From NCBI GenBank assembly GCA_017427625.1, contig JAFRSL010000148.1, positions 1 through 9,015 on the forward strand: DNA of 9,015 nucleotides. Reading direction: 5' to 3'. Numbering within the stretch: position 1 is the stretch's first letter; each line of letters starts with the position of its first letter. The notes below the pieces were generated by a model, which was not told where the DNA came from, made no database searches, and saw only the letters and a list, made by a program, of their open reading frames with translations. Made by a program: the position numbers and the translations under genes. Source of the DNA: Synergistaceae bacterium (GTDB lineage Bacteria; Synergistota; Synergistia; Synergistales; Aminobacteriaceae). Shown piece after piece: positions 1-7,214 of the stretch.

Positions 1-1430
1 CCGCCGCCCAGGTATGCCGTGTTCACTGTCGTTATGGCCTTGTCGCCAGTGTAGCCCTCGAACGTTATGTCGCCCGAATTGCTGCATATTCCGCCGCCGT
101 AGCTCATGGCCGTGTTGTTCCCCTCGAAGGAGTAGATCCTCACTGGCCCGATTATTGCCGATGACGTTGCAGAGCCTTGAACGTAAATCGCTCCGCCTGA
201 ACCTTCAACCGTTGACGTTGACGAGACTTTCACTGCATGGTTGCCGGAGAATATCACTGTACCTTCCGGAAGCTGTGAAGCATCAGTTACCCACAATGCA
301 CCGCCGTTACCGTTCCGGGCGTAATTCCCCGTGAACGTTAGCTCAGGCTCAAGGGTTATGACACAGTTTGCCTCAGCGTAAATTCCTCCGCCGGAAGTCT
401 GTGCGTCATTGTCGGTGAACGTTACTGCATCAGTGCCGTTTATGTTGAGGTTGGTTGAATTCCTGGCGTTGGCCATGTAAATTGCGCCGCCAAAATTCGC
501 CCTATTGCTCGCGAGTGATACTGCGCCGGAAACGTTGAGTGTGCTTCCTCCGGCCATGAAGACAGCTCCCCCGCGTCCGATTTCGGCCTGATTGCTCCCA
601 AGCGATGTTGCCTCAAGAGTTACAGTGCTGTTGCCAGACGCATAAATTCCGCCGCCGTCGCCCGATGTTGCCTGATTGTTGCTGATGCTTAGTGAGCTGC
701 CTGTGAGATTCACACGTGAGCCTGAACCTGCCCATATTGCACCGCCGTCCTCTGAGACCGTGTTTCCGCTGAAGGTTATACTCTCGCCGGTTACGTTGAC
801 AGTTCCCGAAGCAATGTAGATTCCTCCGCCGTATTCTGCCCTGTTCTCCGTGAACTCAACACGCGAGCCGGAGATGTTCGACGTTCCAGAAGCTATGTAC
901 AATGCTCCGCCGTTCGTGGCCTTGTTGGGTGCTGAATCTGAAATGGTGTTGAACGTTACGTTTGCGCCGAGCGTGAGACCCGATGACGAGTATATAGCCC
1001 CGCCGTTGTTCGTGGCATCGTTGTCGGTGAATGAGGCCTCCGAAAGCGTAATGCTCCCGCCTGTTACTGAGACAGCACCGCCGGAATATGAGCTGTTCTT
1101 GTTGAACGTCCCAGTGATTGACGCTGTTCCTCCGTTGACCGAGACAGCCCCGCCGTAATCTGAGGCCGTGCAGTTTGAGAACGATGCACCCGTCAGAGTT
1201 GCTGAACCGCCGGAGACAGAAAGTGCGCCTCCTCGTGTCCCCGCATTGCATGAAGAGAATGTCGGCGATGTGAACACTACAGTTCCGTCCGTAATCTCAA
1301 CTCCTCCGCCGCTCCCTGACGTATCGCACCTGTTGAACGTACAGCCCGTGAAGGTTACCGTTCCTGATGAGACAGTAACGCCCCCGCCATTGTCGTCGCC
1401 ATTGAACGTGATATTGGAGAATGTTACGTT
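1..1430 (-). repeat. Coding array of at least 16 GGAI/FxxN beta-helix repeats
   Basis: Within the adhesin frame a motif of two or three glycines followed by a small or aliphatic residue and an aromatic or polar residue recurs every 20-40 residues: GGGVTV, GGGVEI, GGALSV, GGAVSV (twice), GGAIYS, GGALYI, GGGIYI, GGAIWA, GGGIYA (twice), GGAVFM, GGAIYM, GGALWV, GGAIYV, GGGICS, and a last partial YLGGG at the edge. The first lies near residue 193. Each is followed or preceded by an FxxN or related xxNN motif. In the DNA this appears as regularly spaced gccgcc runs on the plus strand. The units have diverged in both codons and residues, so this is an old protein-level repeat and not a recent tandem duplication. 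The early repeats carry cysteines (GC, RC, SC and NC pairs) that the later ones mostly lack. Confidence 0.85.
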
Positions 1431-1964
1431 TTGGGTTCCGCTTGCTGCGAAATGACGGCTGCCATATGGAGCAGTTATCGAGCGCGGTGATGCTGTGAAC
1501 GTAATATCCGAAATCGCCCCGTAATCCGACAAGTCAACCGTTGAAGCAATGTTCCCTGTCTCAATCGCATATTCGGCAGTCGTGCTTATCGGACGGCCTG
1601 CTGCTTCAGGAAACATAGGGTCGAACGTTATGTCATAGCTCGGATCGTTGTAGTACCGTCCGCGATAACGGTCCAAAATATAGCTTCGCGCGCTTATCGT
1701 GAAGTCGAGAGCGTTCGGAACTGTCTCAAACGTGTAATTCGTCCCTGACAATGCCGGAAACATAACCTCACCGATTTCTTCGGGCGAAATCTCCTCATCA
1801 CCGCTCATTACCGCCGGAACATACTCCTTGACGACCTCAGGCTCCATCGTGAGGATTGATTCTGTTCCATTCACGTGAATGGTGATAGAGTCTGCCGACG
1901 CCCCCCACGATATAGCAGGAAGGGACAGCAGGGTTAAAAGTACCAGCGCGAGAATCTTCCTCAA
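1..1964 (-). CDS. Large exported polymorphic-outer-membrane-protein-repeat (Pmp-like) adhesin, 3' end missing
   Basis: This is a continuous reading frame of 654 codons from a TTG at 1964 to the window edge with no stop, so the C-terminus is outside the window. The N-terminus (MRKILALVLLTLLSLPAISW, then GASA-DS) is a signal peptide with likely cleavage after residue 24. Residues 25 to about 180 are a unique acidic/mixed region. From about residue 180 onward there are at least 16 imperfect repeats that pair a GGA[I/V/L] or GGG[I/V] motif with an FxxN motif (for example FTENRA, FSGNT, FTGNYA). These are the signatures of polymorphic outer membrane protein repeats, which fold as a right-handed parallel beta-helix. 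The start is set by AAAGGAGG eight bases upstream of the TTG. The gene begins two bases after the stop of the Synerg-CTERM gene, so the two are co-transcribed and probably translationally coupled. The likely role is surface adhesion or cell-envelope display. No autotransporter barrel or C-terminal sorting signal can be seen here. Family call is strong, function is inferred. Confidence 0.88.
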   Translation of the reverse strand, partial: MRKILALVLLTLLSLPAISWGASADSITIHVNGTESILTMEPEVVKEYVPAVMSGDEEISPEEIGEVMFPALSGTNYTFETVPNALDFTISARSYILDRYRGRYYNDPSYDITFDPMFPEAAGRPISTTAEYAIETGNIASTVDLSDYGAISDITFTASPRSITAPYGSRHFAASGTQNVTFSNITFNGDDNGGGVTVSSGTVTFTGCTFNRCDTSGSGGGVEITDGTVVFTSPTFSSCNAGTRGGALSVSGGSATLTGASFSNCTASDYGGAVSVNGGTASITGTFNKNSSYSGGAVSVTGGSITLSEASFTDNDATNNGGAIYSSSGLTLGANVTFNTISDSAPNKATNGGALYIASGTSNISGSRVEFTENRAEYGGGIYIASGTVNVTGESITFSGNTVSEDGGAIWAGSGSRVNLTGSSLSISNNQATSGDGGGIYASGNSTVTLEATSLGSNQAEIGRGGAVFMAGGSTLNVSGAVSLASNRANFGGAIYMANARNSTNLNINGTDAVTFTDNDAQTSGGGIYAEANCVITLEPELTFTGNYARNGNGGALWVTDASQLPEGTVIFSGNHAVKVSSTSTVEGSGGAIYVQGSATSSAIIGPVRIYSFEGNNTAMSYGGGICSNSGDITFEGYTGDKAITTVNTAYLGG

Positions 1965-1980
1965 TGTTACCCCCTCCTTT
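1962..1980 (-). promoter_or_regulatory. Ribosome binding site and TTG start of the adhesin gene
   Basis: On the minus strand AAAGGAGG (1980-1973) lies eight bases before TTG (1964-1962). It overlaps the last codons of the upstream gene, whose TAA stop is at 1969-1967. No ATG or GTG in this frame lies between this site and the signal peptide sequence, so the site decides the TTG start. Confidence 0.85.
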
Positions 1981-3922
1981 TGAGAATAAGCATAGTGATT
2001 GCGAGTATTGAGGCCATCCCCATCGCATTGCAGCCGCCGCCGCCAGAACTTCCTGACGATAAGCCCTCTGTCTCGGTGTTTCCGGAATTTCCGTTGCCGT
2101 TGTTATAGTTGGGATTGTCCTGCCAGCCTGATGGAGCAACGAAGAATGTCATGTTCCAGCGGTTATCCTGAGTTCCGTCGCGGACAACGATGTAGTTGTT
2201 CTGCTGTGCAATCGAGTTGTCTGGAACTATGCTGAGTTCCGGCCTCTTTCCGTCCCTCGTGCCGTCCATCAACATCATGATGAAGCTGATTGTGAGAAGC
2301 CCGCTGTAGTTGTCCTGAGTGAGCCTGCCTCTGTCCTCGTCGAGAAATACCTTCACAAGCTCGTTGTAGAAGCCCTTGTCCTTGAGTTCCTGAGTCAAGT
2401 TCCAGACGTTCGATTCACCGGCTCTGAGGTAGAGGTCATACTTGTTGGCGAACATGTCCTCGATGCGCCCGGTGTTCCGCCAGACTTTGAGCATCTCGTT
2501 CCACCAAGCATTGTCGTTGATGAGCGTTACGGGAATGTTGAAGGTGATGTGAAGCGGGAGCATTCCTTCGGAGTTGGAGCTTCTGACGCCTGAGGGGATG
2601 TTCTGGTCAACTGTGAAGTACTGCAAAACGTCGTCAGCAATTACATCACGCTTTATTGAGCTTGCGGAGAACAGCTGTGCTGTCGGGACTGAGACTGTTC
2701 CTGAACCGTTCGTTACCCTCGCAACGTCGTCATAGAACGTTGTGCTTGCGAGTCTTGGCTGGAACGCTGTAACCTCGAAAAGATTGAAGCGTCCTTCCTG
2801 TGCCGGGTATCTGTATGTCTCGCCGAGCCTTTTGCCGAAGATGATCCTGTGGTTGAGGCTCAAATCGTAGTCGCCGTAGTCAGGTGTGTCAACGGGGAAG
2901 ACGTGAATGGGTGTCTTGTTGTACTCGTTGACGTTGTATCGCCTATTATAGACCGTAACAAGGCCGGGCGCGATGTTGCTCTCAGCCGCAAGAAGGAACG
3001 TTCTGGGAATGTTGGTTGTTCCCTGAGGCCTGAAGATGTCGAACTTCCACGCTGACGGAGGTACTGTTCCGCCCGTGCTGTCAGGGTATCGTACAGCGTA
3101 ACGGTATGACGTGTTGTTGGCGATTTCGGTCGTGAGGTAGTACTCGATGCGAGTGTTGTCGGTGTTGAGGTCGTCAACAGGAATCAAGACCCACTGATTT
3201 CCGCCGGTTGTCTTGCTCTGGTTCATCGTCCAAGTTGAGCGGTCATAAGCGATGATGTTCCCGTCAGCACCACTTGAATCTCTCAATGCCATTCTGACGA
3301 CGAGAGGAGCCTGACCGTTAGCGGCCGTCCCTGAGTAGACGTTTGAGATTACCATCGGGCGTGTTATTGCCTGAGACGGTGCGCGGTCCGGGTTCTGCTG
3401 GAACATGAACGACTGTATAACCGTGTCGTACTTGTTGCGGTCATTCTGGCGTGCGATGTTGTAGTGAAACGTCTTCCATTCTGACGTGTCATTGTTGGAC
3501 TGGTCAGCGGTCTTAGTGTCGATGTAGGGCGTAAGGTTCTCGTTGACGATCGTGTTCAGGCCGAGATTCGGTGTGCTTACGTCGAACGCAAGAGCCTGCG
3601 ACCTCATGCTCATGTCGAACTGCCCAGCACCCTCGCTCAGAACAAGGAAGAACGTCTGCAAGTTCCTATCCTGAACGGTGTTAGCTGAGTTCCCGCTGAT
3701 GACATCGAGCCTTGCTATCCCCGAAGTGAGAAGGTCGGCCGAAATTCTGACCGCCTCGCTGTGTGATGCTCCAAATGTGTCGTTTGTGTCGTTGATGACT
3801 ACCCACTGCGAGCTAACTCCGCTTGGGCCTTGAAGGTCATCGAACTGGTAATCGGCATACGAAATTCCCGCCGAAATTGCTATTACCGCCAAAACTAAAG
3901 CGGCTTTACGTAAACTGTACAA
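1967..3922 (-). CDS. Exported Synerg-CTERM protein of unknown function
   Basis: This 651-residue protein starts at TTG with GGGAGG eight bases upstream. Residues 1 to about 23 (MYSLRKAALVLAVIAISAG, ending SYA-DY) form a signal peptide. The body, about residues 24-600, looks beta-rich, with many Asn, Thr and Tyr, few charged helices and no enzymatic motif I recognise. The C-terminus has an Asn/Gly/Ser linker (about 603-626), GGGGCN at 627-632 with the single Cys 631, a hydrophobic stretch 633-647, and KRRG at the end. That matches the Synergist-type C-terminal sorting domain. By analogy with other CTERM signals, the tail is held in the membrane and the Gly/Cys region is the processing or attachment point. 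The protein is thus predicted to be displayed at the cell surface. It lies between the DUF255 gene (21-base gap) and the Pmp-like adhesin (2-base gap). Sorting class is confident; function is unknown, and partnership with the adhesin is an inference from linkage. Confidence 0.9.
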   Translation of the reverse strand: MYSLRKAALVLAVIAISAGISYADYQFDDLQGPSGVSSQWVVINDTNDTFGASHSEAVRISADLLTSGIARLDVISGNSANTVQDRNLQTFFLVLSEGAGQFDMSMRSQALAFDVSTPNLGLNTIVNENLTPYIDTKTADQSNNDTSEWKTFHYNIARQNDRNKYDTVIQSFMFQQNPDRAPSQAITRPMVISNVYSGTAANGQAPLVVRMALRDSSGADGNIIAYDRSTWTMNQSKTTGGNQWVLIPVDDLNTDNTRIEYYLTTEIANNTSYRYAVRYPDSTGGTVPPSAWKFDIFRPQGTTNIPRTFLLAAESNIAPGLVTVYNRRYNVNEYNKTPIHVFPVDTPDYGDYDLSLNHRIIFGKRLGETYRYPAQEGRFNLFEVTAFQPRLASTTFYDDVARVTNGSGTVSVPTAQLFSASSIKRDVIADDVLQYFTVDQNIPSGVRSSNSEGMLPLHITFNIPVTLINDNAWWNEMLKVWRNTGRIEDMFANKYDLYLRAGESNVWNLTQELKDKGFYNELVKVFLDEDRGRLTQDNYSGLLTISFIMMLMDGTRDGKRPELSIVPDNSIAQQNNYIVVRDGTQDNRWNMTFFVAPSGWQDNPNYNNGNGNSGNTETEGLSSGSSGGGGCNAMGMASILAITMLILKRRG

Positions 3923-3936
3923 AATTTATTCCTCCC
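3920..3936 (-). promoter_or_regulatory. Ribosome binding site and TTG start of the Synerg-CTERM gene
   Basis: GGGAGG (3936-3931) is eight bases before TTG (3922-3920) on the minus strand, inside the 21-base gap after the DUF255 stop. The TTG is directly followed by the Arg/Lys start and hydrophobic core of a signal peptide, which supports this start over any internal codon. Confidence 0.85.
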
Positions 3937-3943
3937 ATATGTA

Positions 3944-6181
3944 TTATTTCTCACGAGTTCTGTGAGGTCTTGCACTTCTCCTCGATGCCCTATCGCTCCT
4001 TCCTGATGATGCTGACGGTGTTTCAGTTCTTGCGGATCTTCTTGATGCGCGTGAAGGTTTCTTCTCCTCTGTAATTTCGGCTGAAACTTCCTGCTCTTCA
4101 CGGTTAAGCTCCTCGTCTGTTGGGACGGGTTTAGACTCAGGCTCAGGCTTCTTCTTGGGCTTAAACGGCTTCCACATCAAATCGGCTGTAATCATCGACA
4201 GGCAACGCATCGGATTTTCCCTGACGTAATGCGCGAAGCAGGCGATGATCTTCCTTGCAAAGTCGGAATACTTCTTGTCCTCAAGAATGAAAGCCAGCTC
4301 GTCAAGAACCATAGCAGCAACTGCATTCATTGATGGCAGCGAGTTCATATCCTCAGCCGTTTTCAATCGTATGCCCGCGATACTGTCCTCCGTCATGAAG
4401 AGGCCGCCGTTTATAGGGTCGCCGAATTTCTCTATCATTATATCCGCAATATTCTTAGCATTCTCGAGCCAGTCGCCCAACTGCTTCTCGCCCGCGTTGA
4501 AGTGCTTTGCGGCCTTGTAGAGCTCGACGATTCCCCAGAGGAAGTATGCGAAGTCCTCAGCTGTGGCCGTACCGTAAGCCTTCCCGTCAATCCAAACTCT
4601 CGACCAAGCTCCGGATTTATCTTTGAAACTCTTTGTGATGAACAGTGCAGTACGTTCGGCAATATCGCGCCATTCGGGAACGTTGAATGAGACAGACGCG
4701 TGAGCTAGTGCTGCGACAGCGAGGCCGTTCCAGTTCATGAGGACTTTGTTGTCGGCTCTGAGAGGGTAACGCTTGTCCCTGTAATCCAGCAAAATCTTCC
4801 GTGCCTCATACAATCTCGAAGCCACCTCAGTGCCCTTGATGCCGTAACGCCTAGCAAGCTCCGTAACTGTCGAAGCCTCGTAAAGAATATTCCAGCTCAT
4901 CTGAGACCCGGCAAGCTCGCTCCCGAAGTTCCCGCTCGGCAACACTGCATAAGCCGCGCAGAATAGCCCAGCATCACCGTCAGGAAGGATGCGCTTAATC
5001 TCGTTTTCGTTCCAGAGGTAATATCGTCCTTCGCCGTCAGGAGTATCACCGTCAATGGCTGAACGTAGGCCTTGCGAGAAGGAATTGCCGTCAGCAAAAT
5101 CTTTCGTAAGGCAGAATATTATGTCCTCAGCCAGAAGCCTGTTGAACGAGTTTTCTGAGATTCTTCGGGACATTGAGGCCACAAGAAGAAGCATAGCATT
5201 GTCGCAGAGCAGCTTCTCGAAATGCGGGACTAACCACTGCTCATCGGCCGAGTAAAGCGAGAATCCCCCGCCCAAATGGTCATGAATGCCGCCGCGCCAC
5301 ATTCTTCGGAGCGTAATGTCGGTCATCGTTGAAGCATCGGACTTGTCATGCTGAGATGCTGACGATTCTGGTGATGACTGATTGATGAGGAAAAGGAGCT
5401 TGTCATGTTCGGGAAATTTTGGCGAAGCTCCGAAGCCTCCCCAGCGAAGATCGAATATTGAGCGAGTGTCATCGAGTGCCTGATACGCTGTGAACTTCCC
5501 GATTCGTCCGGAGGATTTGTGCTTTTCGCCGGCGAGTGTGCTGAAACGTTCCTTTGCCGCCCTCGAAAGCTCATTAGCAGCGCGGTCAACGTCATCCCTC
5601 TGAACTGTCCAAAGCCATTTTATGCGAGGCATGATTTCCGTGATGCCTACCATCTGCCCCATTGTCCTCTTTGGGAGCCACGTAACGCACATGAAAGGCA
5701 TACCCTCGCCTGTCATGAAGATGTTGAGGGGATAACCTGCGCTTCCGTTCTGAACGCGGCAAATTTCGAGCATTACAGCGTCAATGTCAGGTCTTTCCTC
5801 TCTGTCAACAAGAACGGGAATGCAGACCTCGTTAATCATTCCGGCGACTTCAAAGTTAGCCCAGCAATCCCGCCCCATTACGCTGCACCAATGGTTAGAG
5901 CTGTAGCCAATCGAGAGGAATATCGGCTTGTCCTCGCTTCTTGCAGTCTTGAAAGCCTCAGTTCCCCACGCATACCAGCCTACGGGGTCATTAGCGTGAA
6001 GTTTGAGATACGGGCTAAGTTCCGTCGCGAGATGATTAACAGGGATGAACGTTTTCTTCCGCGAAGGAAGGCCGTAACTCGAAGGCTGAGGCGTGTCCTC
6101 AGTGTATTCACCGTAAGCCGCAAGAGGGCCTGAGGCATTTACGAGGCTGTTAGCATATTGCATCCTGTTCAACGATTCCAA
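3944..6181 (-). CDS. COG1331/DUF255 thioredoxin-like domain protein with (alpha/alpha)6 barrel (YyaL/SPATA20 type) and basic tail
   Basis: This is a 745-residue protein of the family annotated as DUF255, YyaL or spermatogenesis-associated protein 20-like. The N-terminal thioredoxin-like domain is clear at about residues 49-170 (NHLATELSPYLKLHANDPVG, KPIFLSIGYSS, VDREERPDID). The barrel domain follows, with WGGFGASPKFP (247-257), RGGIHDHLGGGF (296-307), WLVPHFEKLLCDNA (316-329) and MNWNGLAVAAL. The usual CHWC of the thioredoxin part reads NHWC here (Asn 96, Cys 99), and the following segment is SVMGRDCW where the family usually has HVMEHESF. The last 70-75 residues are an extra Lys/Glu/Pro then Arg/Ser-rich tail. 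No signal peptide is seen, so it is probably cytoplasmic. The start is uncertain: TTG 6181 overlaps the HAD gene by 32 bases, ATG 6163 (residue 7) by 14, and neither has a strong ribosome binding site. The family's biochemical role is not settled. Confidence 0.9.
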   Translation of the reverse strand: MESLNRMQYANSLVNASGPLAAYGEYTEDTPQPSSYGLPSRKKTFIPVNHLATELSPYLKLHANDPVGWYAWGTEAFKTARSEDKPIFLSIGYSSNHWCSVMGRDCWANFEVAGMINEVCIPVLVDREERPDIDAVMLEICRVQNGSAGYPLNIFMTGEGMPFMCVTWLPKRTMGQMVGITEIMPRIKWLWTVQRDDVDRAANELSRAAKERFSTLAGEKHKSSGRIGKFTAYQALDDTRSIFDLRWGGFGASPKFPEHDKLLFLINQSSPESSASQHDKSDASTMTDITLRRMWRGGIHDHLGGGFSLYSADEQWLVPHFEKLLCDNAMLLLVASMSRRISENSFNRLLAEDIIFCLTKDFADGNSFSQGLRSAIDGDTPDGEGRYYLWNENEIKRILPDGDAGLFCAAYAVLPSGNFGSELAGSQMSWNILYEASTVTELARRYGIKGTEVASRLYEARKILLDYRDKRYPLRADNKVLMNWNGLAVAALAHASVSFNVPEWRDIAERTALFITKSFKDKSGAWSRVWIDGKAYGTATAEDFAYFLWGIVELYKAAKHFNAGEKQLGDWLENAKNIADIMIEKFGDPINGGLFMTEDSIAGIRLKTAEDMNSLPSMNAVAAMVLDELAFILEDKKYSDFARKIIACFAHYVRENPMRCLSMITADLMWKPFKPKKKPEPESKPVPTDEELNREEQEVSAEITEEKKPSRASRRSARTETPSASSGRSDRASRRSARPHRTREK
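3968..4051 (-). repeat. Duplicated RASRRSAR motif in the DUF255 C-terminal tail
   Basis: The octapeptide RASRRSAR occurs twice in the tail, at residues 711-718 (4051-4028) and 731-738 (3991-3968), separated by 12 Ser/Thr/Gly-rich residues. The two copies use different codons at several Arg and Ser positions but encode identical residues, so the match is at protein level. A positively charged, disordered tail of this kind could bind nucleic acid, membrane or an acidic partner, but nothing in the sequence decides which. Confidence 0.7.
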
Positions 6182-6800
6182 TTAGCTCGCTCAAGTTGTC
6201 GATACTCTTCCATGCGCCCAAGAGCCTGAAATCCTCATGCGTGAAGTTAGCCTTAGTGATGCCAATTCCCCGAACATGTGCGCTCAAGGCTGTAACGATA
6301 TCGAGGTCAGCGTCTCCGACATAGACGGTTTCAGCTGGAGAGATATTCATGTGTTCCATGAGGGCATTCATCATGGCAGGGTCAGGTTTGTAAGGCAACT
6401 TTCCATAGGGTTCTTCAGCTCCGACAATAGCGTCAAAGTAGATGTCGAGGCCAGTATGCTCAAGTACTTTTGACGGAAATTCGCGGTTTGAGAGGACGGC
6501 TAATTTCAAGCCCATTTCACGGAGACGTTTGAGAGTTGATACTGTATCCGGGTAAGGCCGTATAAGCTCCTGCTCCAAACGCTTGCTCTGCGACCTGTAG
6601 AGCTTGATCCATTCCGGCCTGTAATCCCCAAGCAACCCCTCGCAGAACGTCGGAATTGGAGTAGCGATATATTTCATCGTGAGTTCATGAGAGACCAGCG
6701 GGAGGCCTTCATGTTCAGCGACGTAATTGAAGCCGGCCATGATAGCGTAGCTAGAGTCGACGATGGTCATATCGTGGTCGAAAACTGCGAGCTTAATCAC
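6150..6800 (-). CDS. HAD-superfamily hydrolase, phosphoglycolate phosphatase-like
   Basis: A 216-residue protein with all four HAD motifs. Motif I is FDHDMTIVDS, with nucleophile Asp 8 and acid/base Asp 10. Motif II is VLSN with Ser 104. Motif III is the lysine of KPDP (Lys 138). Motif IV is VGDADLD with Asp 163 and Asp 167 for magnesium. The region between motifs I and II (about 17-80) is an alpha-helical cap of subclass I, as in phosphoglycolate phosphatase, PpaX and beta-phosphoglucomutase relatives. Motif I has Met where Gly is usual (DHDMT in place of DxDGT), a conservative enough change to keep activity. The start is GTG at 6800 with AGGAGG six bases upstream, three bases after the previous stop. 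The 3' end overlaps the start of the DUF255 gene. Probably a cytoplasmic small-molecule phosphatase; the substrate cannot be told from sequence. Confidence 0.9.
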   Translation of the reverse strand: MIKLAVFDHDMTIVDSSYAIMAGFNYVAEHEGLPLVSHELTMKYIATPIPTFCEGLLGDYRPEWIKLYRSQSKRLEQELIRPYPDTVSTLKRLREMGLKLAVLSNREFPSKVLEHTGLDIYFDAIVGAEEPYGKLPYKPDPAMMNALMEHMNISPAETVYVGDADLDIVTALSAHVRGIGITKANFTHEDFRLLGAWKSIDNLSELIGIVEQDAIC

Positions 6801-6803
6801 GTT

Positions 6804-7205
6804 CTACCTCCTGAAGCTGTTGCCCATGTTACGGAGGGTATCGTTACGAGTTTGTGAACTCTGCTGAGTCTGCATACCCGGTGCAGTCCAGTAAGATTTT
6901 GCGCGGGAATACATTGAGCTTACCCAGTTAATTCCGAAGAACTCAAGTATCATGGTAACGCCTAGAAACAGCCAAACGAAAACAGCAAGGAACGCAACTA
7001 TTCTCAGCGAGGCAGAGATAGTTCTGTCAGCGGCTTCCTCTAATTTTTTGACTTCACGCTCGGCTTCTTTCTTTTCATCACGGGACATGTCTTTTTCGCC
7101 GCGTCTAATGCGGAAAATCTGCCATAAGCTTGCGCCGCTCAAAGCCCATTGATATAGGCCAAAGAGGAATATCGTTACACCTATGAAAGCGAAGAGTAGA
7201 CCCAT
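6804..7205 (-). CDS. Small two-helix membrane protein, unrecognised
   Basis: A 133-residue protein I do not recognise. A first membrane helix lies at about residues 2-23. A charged Lys/Glu/Arg/Asp-rich stretch follows at about 33-62 that could form a coiled coil (EKKEAEREVKKLEEAADR). A second membrane helix lies at about 66-90, and a polar Gln/Ser/Asn/Arg tail runs to the end. With the Arg/Lys-rich loop most likely inside the cell, both ends would face outward. The ATG at 7205 is preceded by AGGAGG (7220-7215) at nine bases. It is the first gene of the operon. Its final codons (AGG AGG TAG) double as the ribosome binding site of the HAD gene, which suggests translational coupling. No family function can be assigned. 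Confidence 0.8.
   Translation of the reverse strand: MGLLFAFIGVTIFLFGLYQWALSGASLWQIFRIRRGEKDMSRDEKKEAEREVKKLEEAADRTISASLRIVAFLAVFVWLFLGVTMILEFFGINWVSSMYSRAKSYWTAPGMQTQQSSQTRNDTLRNMGNSFRR
6807..6812 (-). promoter_or_regulatory. Ribosome binding site of the HAD gene inside the upstream gene
   Basis: AGGAGG on the minus strand also encodes the last two arginines of the 133-aa membrane protein. It sits six bases before the GTG start at 6800 and fixes that start. Confidence 0.8.
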
Positions 7206-7214
7206 TCACGTACA

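Noticed and set aside
1..1430. Regular gccgcc spacing as a possible CRISPR array or non-coding repeat
   Set aside because: No identical repeat units of constant length with unique spacers exist; the periodicity is explained by GG-containing protein repeats.
14..1455. Several open frames of about 100 codons on both strands in the left region
   Set aside because: They are in other frames of the repeat adhesin; the repetitive Gly-rich codons keep stops rare in those frames. The compositions are unnatural and no start signals fit.
1837..2139. Minus-strand 100-codon frame across the junction of the two exported genes
   Set aside because: It lies in a different frame from both the Synerg-CTERM tail and the signal peptide of the adhesin, each of which has clear protein features and ribosome binding sites.
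5519..6133. Plus-strand open frame of 204 codons
   Set aside because: It is antisense to the conserved thioredoxin-like region of the DUF255 gene, has no family features, and has no supporting ribosome binding site.
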